A DNA stretch of 6,539 bases from JBBKWJ01 sp037968895 (lineage in GTDB: Bacteria; Actinomycetota; Acidimicrobiia; Acidimicrobiales; SZUA-35): assembly GCA_037968895.1 (NCBI GenBank), contig JBBKWJ010000209.1:1-6539 (forward strand), read 5' to 3'. The notes beneath the pieces were generated by a model. That model made no database searches. It had not been told where the DNA came from and saw only the letters and a list, made by a program, of their open reading frames with translations. The position numbers and the translations under genes are program-made. Positions 1-5,981 of this stretch are shown here, piece after piece (the stretch's first letter is position 1; the number at the start of each line of letters is the position of its first letter).

Positions 1-617
1 TCGGCTGGGTACGCACTCAAGTGCTCGCTCGGACTCACGGCGGGAACGTCACTGGACTCGATGGTCATCCGGTCGCCGACAACGATCACCTCATGCCACC
101 CAATATGCGACTCACCGAATCGGTCGTCAACCGCGACGCTCAGACCGCCCGTGCTGGCGGCAGCGTCGATTTCCGAGCTGCTGAACACACAGTCGATCCT
201 GAGCGTAGGCAAGTCGGCCGATCCGGGTACCGTCGCGGCCGATGCACCGCTCACCTTGAGACCAAGGGTTTGGCCGGCCGCTACGACATCGACGTCACTT
301 ACGACCTCGTCGCATTTTGAGGCGGCAAAAGTGTTGGCTTCGTCCTTGCTGATATCGCCATTGCCGTCAGCATCGGCCGAAGACTGCAACGTCGGGACCT
401 CGGCCATGTCGATCGCGTAGTTGACGTGTACGCCGTCTTGCCCAACGATCACCTCGGCTGCAGTGTTGACCGTGAAGTTGCCGAGCGGATGGGCTGAGGC
501 CGCAGTAGCCAGTATCCCGAGTGTTGCTGTCGCCCCAATCGAGACGGCAACAATCTTGCGTGTCAGCCGATGCGGCCTGCGGGTGGACGGCTGGCGATGC
601 GTGCGGTTCGTGGTCAT
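1..617 (-). CDS. NicO-type nickel/cobalt transporter, N-terminal exported domain (partial, 3' end off window)
   Basis: The reading frame is open from the ATG at 615-617 to the left edge: 205 residues with no stop. The first 42 residues form a signal peptide (Arg/Lys-rich start, then the hydrophobic stretch KIVAVSIGATATLGILATAA) with an ASA cleavage site, so the mature chain would begin at His43 with HPLGNFTVN. That N-terminus, followed by YAIDMAEVPT and a Leu-x-x-Tyr-Pro near residue 200, is characteristic of the extracytoplasmic domain that precedes the membrane part of NicO-family nickel/cobalt transporters in actinobacteria. Residues 82-93 form a canonical EF-hand loop (DADGNGDISKDE). Cys102 and Cys143 could form a disulfide. 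The start is well set: a perfect AGGAGG lies 7 bases upstream (625-630) inside the TPR gene, whose stop overlaps this ATG. The membrane domain lies outside the window, so a transporter is inferred rather than seen. Confidence 0.8.
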   Translation of the reverse strand, partial: MTTNRTHRQPSTRRPHRLTRKIVAVSIGATATLGILATAASAHPLGNFTVNTAAEVIVGQDGVHVNYAIDMAEVPTLQSSADADGNGDISKDEANTFAASKCDEVVSDVDVVAAGQTLGLKVSGASAATVPGSADLPTLRIDCVFSSSEIDAAASTGGLSVAVDDRFGESHIGWHEVIVVGDRMTIESSDVPAVSPSEHLSAYPA

Positions 618-1960
618 GGGGATGCCTCCTCGGCAGCGGGATCAATGGCGATAAACATTTCGGGGGTTAGACCGTCGTACAGTCGAACGACTCCGGGGTC
701 GATCGAAAGGGCGGCTTGGTAGAGAGAAGCGGCCCGGTAATTGCCTGCCGCGTAGTAGATCTGCGCCGCGTGAGCGAGCACAAGTGGGTCTTGAGATCCA
801 GTGCGCAGCGCCTGTTCGATCTGCTCGATGGCACCGGCAACATCGCCGTTCTTGTATTTGGCCAGCGCAAGGGCCTGATGGGCATAGATGTTGCCTGGCT
901 GGGCTGCGAGCACCTTCGTGGCGAGCTCGAGCGCCACAGCGGGTTCGCCGAAGTCGGCCTCGAGCAACGCAGCGCTCGGATCGATCCCGATGTTTGCCCC
1001 GATCGACGTGGCGACAACGTCGCGGATCAACCGCATCTGCTGTTCGAGACCGTCGAGGTCGCCCGTGGCCGCATCGATTCGCGCCCGCACCTGCAGGGCG
1101 CTGAGGCCGGTGTCGGTAACGCCCGGCATCGCCAGCAAACGTGTTGCCTCTGCGTAGTCCCCTTCACGAGCAGAGAGTTCGGCGAGACCGAGGTTGGCTC
1201 TTCCTGACATGACGGCGACGTCTGCGGCATCTTGGTAGAACAATCGGGCACTCGTGAAATCGCCGATCTGCCTGTGCAGTTCGGCGAGGAACAGGTTGAT
1301 TCTGGCTTCGTCCGGAGACGAACCGAGGGCTGCGGATTTGGCCGCGAACATTGCTTCGAGCGCGCCGTCAAGGTCTCCGGTGAGCTGGCGGACATACGAA
1401 AGGCGTGAGTAAGACACAACATCAGGACGTAGAGAAACGAGGCGTTCCGCGGCCTGCATAGCGTCGTCGTAGGAGCCGAGTTCGGTCTCGGCGTCGACCA
1501 GCGCAGCAAGTGCGACGCGGTCTTGGGGGCGGGTCTCGAGCGTTGTCAGTGCGAGTTCTTTGCCGTCGCCGAAACGGTGCAAACCAACGGCGGCCACTGC
1601 GAGCGAGCGAGTGGTTTCGACTCTGTCGGGCTGTAGAGCTTTCGCCTTCAGTAGAGCGGCTTCGGCGGAGAGGTAGGCCGCAGTGTTGTTCGCGGCTCCG
1701 GCGTCGGCCAGATAGAGATCGCCGAGCTGTTGCCACGCGACGGGATCGGTCGGGTTGTCCTTTACCCAAGCGCGGAGTTGTTCGATTGGGGGAGCGGAGT
1801 CGAGGGTGGGCTTCGCGGAGAACGCGTTAACGAACAGGGCTCCGGCGAGAGCAGCAACGACGAGCAGACCAACAAAGTTGATTGCCCTGGGGCGAGATGC
1901 CGAAGCATCTCGCCCCGCTGGCGTTGCCGGCCTCTTCTCAGTTGGAGTTGAGGTTGGCAT
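614..1960 (-). CDS. Membrane-anchored tetratricopeptide repeat (TPR) protein
   Basis: A 448-residue protein. After a short basic cytoplasmic tail it has one hydrophobic segment at about residues 27-48 (INFVGLLVVAALAGALFVNA), so the rest probably faces outside. From about residue 55 to 425 it is alpha-helical TPR repeats. Recognisable units include DPVAWQQLGDLYLADAG (72-88), the Asp-Glu-Ala motif near 217, GRANLGLAELSAREGDYAEA (253-272) and DVAGAIEQIEQALRTGSQDP (373-392). TPRs are protein-protein scaffolds and no catalytic domain is visible. The start has a good Shine-Dalgarno (GAAAGGAAA, 1964-1972). It lies 26 bases after the DUF4331 stop, and its own TGA overlaps the ATG of the transporter-like gene, so it is probably co-transcribed and coupled to it. 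A strong hairpin lies in codons 15-24. It plausibly assembles the DUF4331 protein or transporter at the membrane, but that is inference. Confidence 0.88.
   Translation of the reverse strand: MPTSTPTEKRPATPAGRDASASRPRAINFVGLLVVAALAGALFVNAFSAKPTLDSAPPIEQLRAWVKDNPTDPVAWQQLGDLYLADAGAANNTAAYLSAEAALLKAKALQPDRVETTRSLAVAAVGLHRFGDGKELALTTLETRPQDRVALAALVDAETELGSYDDAMQAAERLVSLRPDVVSYSRLSYVRQLTGDLDGALEAMFAAKSAALGSSPDEARINLFLAELHRQIGDFTSARLFYQDAADVAVMSGRANLGLAELSAREGDYAEATRLLAMPGVTDTGLSALQVRARIDAATGDLDGLEQQMRLIRDVVATSIGANIGIDPSAALLEADFGEPAVALELATKVLAAQPGNIYAHQALALAKYKNGDVAGAIEQIEQALRTGSQDPLVLAHAAQIYYAAGNYRAASLYQAALSIDPGVVRLYDGLTPEMFIAIDPAAEEASP
1889..1916 (-). repeat. Perfect 12-bp stem with UUCG tetraloop inside the TPR gene
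   Basis: The arms GGGGCGAGATGC and GCATCTCGCCCC pair perfectly. On the mRNA strand the loop is TTCG closed by C-G, the exceptionally stable C(UUCG)G tetraloop. It covers codons 15-24 of the TPR gene, 44 bases after the start codon. No U-tract follows, so it is not a standard intrinsic terminator. A weak second stem (CAAC-TTT-GTTG, 1870-1880) follows 8 bases later. Confidence 0.85.
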
Positions 1961-1986
1961 GATTTCCTTTCAAATACCGGGCGAGG

Positions 1987-3747
1987 TCAGAACTTCGCTC
2001 GGTACTCGGGTGTGTTCGAGAACTCGAGCATCATCCGACCACGGCTCAAGCCGGTGTCCAAAAGGTTCGTCCAGTAGTCGACTCCGCCGGTTTCACCGGT
2101 GCGGTCTAGGACGTTCTTGTAGACCAGATCGACGAACTGCCGGTTCGACAATGACCCGTAAGTAGCAACGAACTCGGCCGAGACGGCGAACTCATCGCTG
2201 ATTGCAACGGTGTCAATCTTGCTGTCGATCCAATAGTTCAGACCGTCTGAGTCAGGCGCCCGAAGGAAGTAAGCCTTGTACAGCCGGATGATCTGATCGG
2301 TACGTGAATTGGTCGAACCATCGCTTACGACATTGTTGTCGTCGGCGTTGGTGTGATCATGTGCGTGGTCGTATCCCTGGTGCGGTGTTGGCATGTACGG
2401 GAAGGTGTTGAGATATGGCATGTCGTTTCCAGACACGCCGTCACCGAGCGCATTGTTCGGTGACTTCCCAGCACATTCTCCGAGCGGCGTTGCGCCGGCC
2501 AAAGCCTGCAAGCTGATGTCGACAACGTCGTCACGCAGCCTGCGTCCGTTTGGATACCCGTCAGCCTGCCCACTCAACAATCCGAGCGGCTTCTGCTGCG
2601 ACACGGCGGTCGGAGCAATGCTCGTGTTGAGGCGGAGCTGTTCGGACGGAACCACAGTCGTGGGTTGGTTCACGTTCGGAATACCCTTCAGGAAGATCGT
2701 CACCAGATCATCTCTGGTGGCGTCTGCTGCCTGATTTGGGTAACACGTGAACACATTTGGATACAGCACAGGGAGTAGCTCGGCGATGCGAGGGTCCTGC
2801 ACGATAGGGAGGAACGCAGCGTCACCTGCGCTCAAAGGAGTGGCGTTGAAACCGTCCTTCGAAGACAGCGGAACGACTACCTCGTTCACCAGCGGCTGGC
2901 CAAGTCGTGAGACCTGAACCCAATTGCCATTGGTATCCATACGTGAGGTGGTCGAGTGGATGCCGATTACCGGATCCGAACCAACGATTCGGCTTTTGGG
3001 AACCTGCAACGCAATGCTGTGAACGTTGAACCCTGTAGTTGCATTCACGCCTTTCTCGGAACCGAGTGGGGCGAGATGCAACGTGTTCAGCGGCCGAAGC
3101 CCACCGAGATCGAAGATCGATCCCAAGTCTACGGGGAAGGCCTCGTCACGTTGGCCAGCAAAAACCTTGATCCCGGTGTTTCCGAGGGTTAGTACGGCGT
3201 TCTGTGCGAGGGCTGCGTAGTTCGGAGTCGACCGGGGCCCGATGTTATTCGGCGGCACAATGAGATTGCTGCCGAGCACCGTGCTGGTCCCGTTTTTGTC
3301 GACCTCAGTGACCGTGTAGGTCTGAGCGACGTTCAGGTTCGTGTATTTACCGTTGGCAAAGCCGATCGTTCCCTCGTTGTAAAGAGGGGTATTGGCATTG
3401 GCGACGGTGGTTGTGAACCGGAACTGGTACGAGAAATCGACGACAGCATCGCCGTCGGTATCAAGTTTGATTTCATACAGAACGTCATCACCGAAGTTGA
3501 AGAAGTTCGGCCCACCGGCCGGTTCTTCAAGCGGAATGAAGTTGCTGATGAAGGTGACGGTGTCCGGTGCGTCAGGTGAGACGAACGCGTAGACGTCAGT
3601 GTTGTCAGCGACAGGATCTTGAGCGATTAGCGGTGCATCTCGGTGACTCGATGCTCCCGCTCCTCCCATCGTTGAAGCAACCAGTGCACCAGAGAGCAAT
3701 GCTCCTGCGGCCCCGATTGCTGGTCTTGCCCTAAGTCTTAGGGACAT
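1987..3747 (-). CDS. Secreted DUF4331 protein with C-terminal DUF4214 domain
   Basis: A 586-residue exported protein. Residues 1-32 are a signal peptide ending AGA, giving a mature start SSHRDAPLIAQDPVADNTD, the typical opening of DUF4331. Other family-like segments are NFGDDVLYEIKLDTDGDAVV (84-103), FAGQRDEAFPVDLG (196-209) and GFNVHSIALQVP (239-250). Residues 456-466 form a His/Asp cluster (HQGYDHAHDHT), possibly metal-binding, then an Asn/Asp-rich linker. About residues 482-586 form a DUF4214 domain (Leu-Tyr-x-Ala-Tyr-Phe-x-Arg-x-Pro, then Leu-Val-Tyr-x-Asn-Val-Leu-x-Arg and a Tyr-Trp-x-x-x-Leu segment). Neither family has an assigned biochemical function as far as I know. The ATG at 3745-3747 is chosen because a Shine-Dalgarno (AAAGGA, 3753-3758) precedes it and the signal peptide begins there. 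The frame stays open upstream to 3912, but that extension has no signal-peptide or family character. Confidence 0.92.
   Translation of the reverse strand: MSLRLRARPAIGAAGALLSGALVASTMGGAGASSHRDAPLIAQDPVADNTDVYAFVSPDAPDTVTFISNFIPLEEPAGGPNFFNFGDDVLYEIKLDTDGDAVVDFSYQFRFTTTVANANTPLYNEGTIGFANGKYTNLNVAQTYTVTEVDKNGTSTVLGSNLIVPPNNIGPRSTPNYAALAQNAVLTLGNTGIKVFAGQRDEAFPVDLGSIFDLGGLRPLNTLHLAPLGSEKGVNATTGFNVHSIALQVPKSRIVGSDPVIGIHSTTSRMDTNGNWVQVSRLGQPLVNEVVVPLSSKDGFNATPLSAGDAAFLPIVQDPRIAELLPVLYPNVFTCYPNQAADATRDDLVTIFLKGIPNVNQPTTVVPSEQLRLNTSIAPTAVSQQKPLGLLSGQADGYPNGRRLRDDVVDISLQALAGATPLGECAGKSPNNALGDGVSGNDMPYLNTFPYMPTPHQGYDHAHDHTNADDNNVVSDGSTNSRTDQIIRLYKAYFLRAPDSDGLNYWIDSKIDTVAISDEFAVSAEFVATYGSLSNRQFVDLVYKNVLDRTGETGGVDYWTNLLDTGLSRGRMMLEFSNTPEYRAKF
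3729..3743 (-). repeat. Perfect 7-1-7 palindrome at the start of the DUF4331 gene
   Basis: CCCTAAG-T-CTTAGGG lies one base inside the start codon, across codons 2-6 of the DUF4331 gene. In mRNA it can fold as a 6-bp stem with a 3-base loop beside the ribosome-binding region. As DNA it could be a protein-binding site. Confidence 0.6.
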
Positions 3748-3881
3748 ATGTTTCCTTTCATTTGTTGATTTTTCTTGGCTGAACTCGCACGTGATTCGAC
3801 AAAGGCATTTCCGCCCTTTCATTTGGTGGCTCAGGGTCGTCCTGGACAGAGGCGGTCCTCGGATTCGATTTAGAACAGAAC
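3748..3881. promoter_or_regulatory. 134-base gap between the membrane-anchored gene and the DUF4331 gene
   Basis: This gap separates the upstream ATGA-coupled pair from DUF4331-TPR-transporter, so it may hold a second promoter. It contains two copies of CAAATGAAAGG on the coding strand (3754-3764 and 3815-3825). One provides the Shine-Dalgarno of the 16-residue ORF and the other that of the DUF4331 gene. I see no strong terminator and no clear -35/-10. Confidence 0.45.
3758..3808 (-). CDS. Possible 16-residue leader peptide upstream of the DUF4331 gene
   Basis: ATG at 3806-3808 opens a 16-codon frame (MPLSNHVRVQPRKINK) that ends in TGA at 3758-3760. It has its own Shine-Dalgarno (AAAGGGCGG, 3811-3819) at good spacing. 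Its stop codon runs directly into the AAAGGA that serves the DUF4331 start, so ribosomes finishing it would be placed for reinitiation 11 bases further on. The frame differs from that of the DUF4331 gene. The peptide has two Arg, two Lys and one His, with no run of a single amino acid typical of attenuation. It could equally be a chance ORF. Confidence 0.3.
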   Translation of the reverse strand: MPLSNHVRVQPRKINK

Positions 3882-4763
3882 TCATTGAGAGATCACGTCG
3901 ACTACGACCCACCGATCGTCTACGGGTGCGAGCACGAGACTGGCCGCAACGGGTTCATCCAGCGGAACGACCCGGGCCCAGATGCGAACCTCAGGGCCGA
4001 ATGAAGCAGCAAGACCTTGCGATGCTTCATTGATTGGGAGGTCGGTCACGTCGCCGACGTCTGACGCCGCTGCCGTTTGACACAGCTCGTCAGTGAGCGA
4101 TGGAATCGTTCCTCTGAACACCGCGTTTGGTCCGGCGGCGCCTGAGGGGTCGCAGGCGCCGCCGGAGCGCAGCCAAGCCAGTGCGGCTTCCCGAATGATG
4201 TCGGGGTCGCTACCGGACAGGCCGAAATAGAGGGGTTCAATCACGCTTGATGCAAAGTTGACTCGCCAGCCGCCATCGTTCTCGAGCCGCCAGGTTGCGC
4301 TTGCCTCGGGAGCGGTGACGCCGTTGATCAAGTTGAGCGACGGGGTGAGCGTCAGCGTCGATGTTGCCGTCGCGGTGTTGGAACCTGGATCGACCACGAC
4401 GACCGGAACTGAGTAGTCGACTACCGTGCCGACCTGGCTGGCTTGCTTAGAATCCCAAACGGCGACATTGCGAATCTGATCGCGGTCTGATGGGCTCAAC
4501 AAGGCCAGAGACGCAGCGTTTTGCCCTTGCACGAGAGAATCCAGAAAGAGGTTCACCGCGTCAACCGCGGTCGCTTCTCCAGGGCCGATGTCTGACGGCG
4601 TCGGGATGACGACGGTTCGCTGATCTGGGGCATAGGTCGTGGTCGCGCCTGCGTCGTCTCGGTTTGCTATGAAGCCGATCCCGAGGGCAACCAGGGCGCC
4701 AAACACCAGACCGCCAAGCAAAGTAGCGAAGTCACGAAGATGCGATCGCGTTCGCAGGGTCAT
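3882..4763 (-). CDS. Membrane-anchored extracytoplasmic protein of unknown function
   Basis: A 293-residue protein I do not recognise as a named family. It has a basic N-terminus, one hydrophobic segment at about residues 13-33 (ATLLGGLVFGALVALGIGFI) and then a long soluble region that should lie outside the membrane. That region starts with a Thr/Pro-rich linker (40-60), then an alpha+beta segment (AVDAVNLFLDSLVQGQNAAS, 66-85, followed by beta-rich stretches). The look is loosely NTF2-like, a weak impression only. Cys204 and Cys228 could form a disulfide. The start at 4761-4763 is chosen because the ATG overlaps the TGA of the upstream gene (ATGA) and directly precedes the membrane segment. 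The frame is open further upstream but only in shadow of the neighbour. No Shine-Dalgarno is visible before this ATG, so translation probably depends on coupling to the upstream gene. Codons 200-211 carry a perfect 14-bp inverted repeat. Confidence 0.82.
   Translation of the reverse strand: MTLRTRSHLRDFATLLGGLVFGALVALGIGFIANRDDAGATTTYAPDQRTVVIPTPSDIGPGEATAVDAVNLFLDSLVQGQNAASLALLSPSDRDQIRNVAVWDSKQASQVGTVVDYSVPVVVVDPGSNTATATSTLTLTPSLNLINGVTAPEASATWRLENDGGWRVNFASSVIEPLYFGLSGSDPDIIREAALAWLRSGGACDPSGAAGPNAVFRGTIPSLTDELCQTAAASDVGDVTDLPINEASQGLAASFGPEVRIWARVVPLDEPVAASLVLAPVDDRWVVVDVISQ
4131..4166 (-). repeat. Perfect 14-bp inverted repeat inside the membrane-anchored gene
   Basis: TCCGGCGGCGCCTG (4131-4144) and CAGGCGCCGCCGGA (4153-4166) are exact reverse complements separated by 8 bases. 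In the mRNA this gives a very GC-rich hairpin across codons 200-211, encoding SGGACDPSGAAG. No U-tract follows on either side, so it is not a typical terminator. Confidence 0.85.
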
Positions 4764-5758
4764 GATGTTGAGGTGATGTTTTTGAATTCGGCGGAGTCGG
4801 CAAAGTAGAACAGCAACTCCTCGCGTTGGAGGAGACCTCGATTCAGTTGATTGATCCAGTACTGCCGTCCGAGGGTGTCTGCTCGTCGGCCGAACACCGC
4901 TTGGTAGACGAAGTCGACCCAGCCTTCGGTCGTGCCAGACAGTCTCGGTCCGAACCGACTGTTGAATTCTGGCGACACCGCCATTGCCCACACGACGTCG
5001 ACGGGGTGTGCACCGCGCCCGATCTGGTCGACGAAGTATGCGTGCCCTTCCGTTTCAGGTGAGCGGTCAAGGATCGCGACGTAGAGGCGACTGACTATGC
5101 CGGGGACGCCAGTCGACGAGCTGAACTCGTCGGAGAGGCGAATGTTGGTGAGACGGATCTGGCCGCATGCCACTGGAATGCGTAGCTCTGCCGGCACGCT
5201 GAGGCCTTGGCCGTCGTAGCGGTTGTTGAAGTTCAGATCGTCGCCGTAGACAACGATCTGCAGACTGCCGAGTGCGTCCCGCAGTGCCCGCGTGGTAGGC
5301 AGCGTTCGCCGAAGCTCGACGCGGCCACTTTCGTCGGCGACTGGTGCCCGATCGAGGGCGAATGACGAGGAAGCCGATGAGTCGCCTTCGGTGGTCAGCG
5401 CGAGCTGGCTCCGACCGGCGACACGTTCCAAGTCTCCATCGGTGACGAAGCCATCTCCGTCACGATCGTCGTTGCGCCTGGGACAACGAGCCGCCGGATC
5501 GTTGGAGCCGTGCAGCACGACGGGGTGACCGCGCCCGGCGGATGTGCCCTCTACGACGAGACTCACCTCCAGGCCGGATGCCGTTGATCGGATCGAAACC
5601 GTTCCTGTAGCAGTGCTACTGCCAATAGTCGAGAGTTCGGCCGTGTACGCCGACTCGAGTTCAACGGTCTTTGCTGATGCTGGATCGGCGACGACGAAAG
5701 CGCCTGCACCGACTACCAGTCCGAGAATGACGCGAGAACGTCGTTTCCAGATAGTCAT
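4760..5758 (-). CDS. Exported protein with EF-hand-like loop and C-terminal DUF4214 domain
   Basis: A 332-residue protein. Residues 1-29 are a signal peptide (MTIWKRRSR, a hydrophobic core, cleavage after ASA). Residues 30-200 are a beta-rich domain that loosely recalls CHRD-type repeats (LEVSLVVEGTSAGRGHPVVL, then HGSNDPAARCP), though I am unsure of that family. It contains an EF-hand-like loop at 98-109 (DRDGDGFVTDGD) and a second acidic/Asn-rich loop at 173-183 (DDLNFNNRYDG). From about 215 to 327 a DUF4214 domain is visible (SRLYVAILDRSPETEGHAYF, then VDFVYQAVFGRRADTLGRQYWINQL). Start choice: the ATG at 5756-5758 has a strong Shine-Dalgarno (AAAAAGGGGA, 5766-5775) and begins the signal peptide. 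The 28-residue upstream extension to 5842 lacks either. As the promoter-proximal gene of the minus-strand run, it likely defines the operon's 5' end. Confidence 0.87.
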   Translation of the reverse strand: MTIWKRRSRVILGLVVGAGAFVVADPASAKTVELESAYTAELSTIGSSTATGTVSIRSTASGLEVSLVVEGTSAGRGHPVVLHGSNDPAARCPRRNDDRDGDGFVTDGDLERVAGRSQLALTTEGDSSASSSFALDRAPVADESGRVELRRTLPTTRALRDALGSLQIVVYGDDLNFNNRYDGQGLSVPAELRIPVACGQIRLTNIRLSDEFSSSTGVPGIVSRLYVAILDRSPETEGHAYFVDQIGRGAHPVDVVWAMAVSPEFNSRFGPRLSGTTEGWVDFVYQAVFGRRADTLGRQYWINQLNRGLLQREELLFYFADSAEFKNITSTS

Positions 5759-5827
5759 ATTCAGTTCCCCTTTTTGGTGCTTGATCGAGTTACACCGAGA
5801 AGGGTTCGGAGCCGGGACGGGGTTGGA

Positions 5828-5842
5828 TTGGAATACGTCCAA
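5828..5842. promoter_or_regulatory. Inverted repeat upstream of the minus-strand operon
   Basis: TTGGA (5828-5832) and TCCAA (5838-5842) form a perfect 5-5-5 inverted repeat around ATACG, about 70 bases upstream of the first operon gene. An extra TTGGA directly precedes it (5823-5827), giving a direct plus inverted arrangement. This is a plausible regulator site. No regulator gene is in the window. Confidence 0.25.
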
Positions 5843-5947
5843 GGTTTGTTCGCAGCGATGCTGAGCAGGAGCGTCAGCCGAGCGGAGTGGCCGGTCGACA
5901 TGCTCGATCGCCTCGACGAGTTTCTTCTTCGTTTCGACAATTTGATG

Positions 5948-5975
5948 TTTAACGACACCCCAGGTGGGTCATACT
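5948..5975 (+). promoter_or_regulatory. Candidate promoter of the NiCoT gene
   Basis: TTTAAC (5948-5953) and CATACT (5970-5975) are separated by 16 bases and approximate a sigma-70-type -35/-10 pair. Both boxes deviate from consensus, as is usual in high-GC actinobacteria. An operator-like dyad fills the spacer, which raises plausibility. Transcription would start shortly after 5980, near the ATG of the 19-residue ORF. Confidence 0.35.
5954..5970. promoter_or_regulatory. Operator-like imperfect palindrome with C-tract/G-tract halves
   Basis: GACACCCCAGGTGGGTC is a 17-bp dyad centred on A5962 with 6 of 8 positions paired. It sits between the candidate -35 and -10 of the NiCoT gene, where a bound repressor would block polymerase. 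A C-tract facing a G-tract flanked by A/T-containing ends resembles operators of the CsoR/RcnR metalloregulator families, which control copper and nickel/cobalt export genes. The resemblance is by eye. A second small dyad, GTCA-TAC-TGAC (5968-5978), overlaps the -10. Confidence 0.35.
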
Positions 5976-5981
5976 GACGAG

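Noticed and set aside
716..1207. 163-residue plus-strand frame opposite the TPR gene
   Set aside because: Antisense shadow of clear TPR coding sequence, with no family character.
3835..3862. Possible terminator stem after the membrane-anchored gene
   Set aside because: Stems of only about 4 bp (GGAC/GTCC, GAGG/CCTC) and no U-tract, so it is not a supported terminator.
3748..3912. 55-residue N-terminal extension of the DUF4331 gene
   Set aside because: It overlaps the end of the neighbouring gene, would bury the signal peptide and lacks a Shine-Dalgarno, while the start at 3747 has one.
4048..4064. Palindrome ACGTCGCCGACGT in the membrane-anchored gene
   Set aside because: Explained by the repeated Asp-Val codons around DVGDV. 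Such short GC-rich dyads are frequent by chance.
5759..5842. 28-residue N-terminal extension of the first operon gene
   Set aside because: The strong Shine-Dalgarno at 5766-5775 and the signal peptide both point to the start at 5758.
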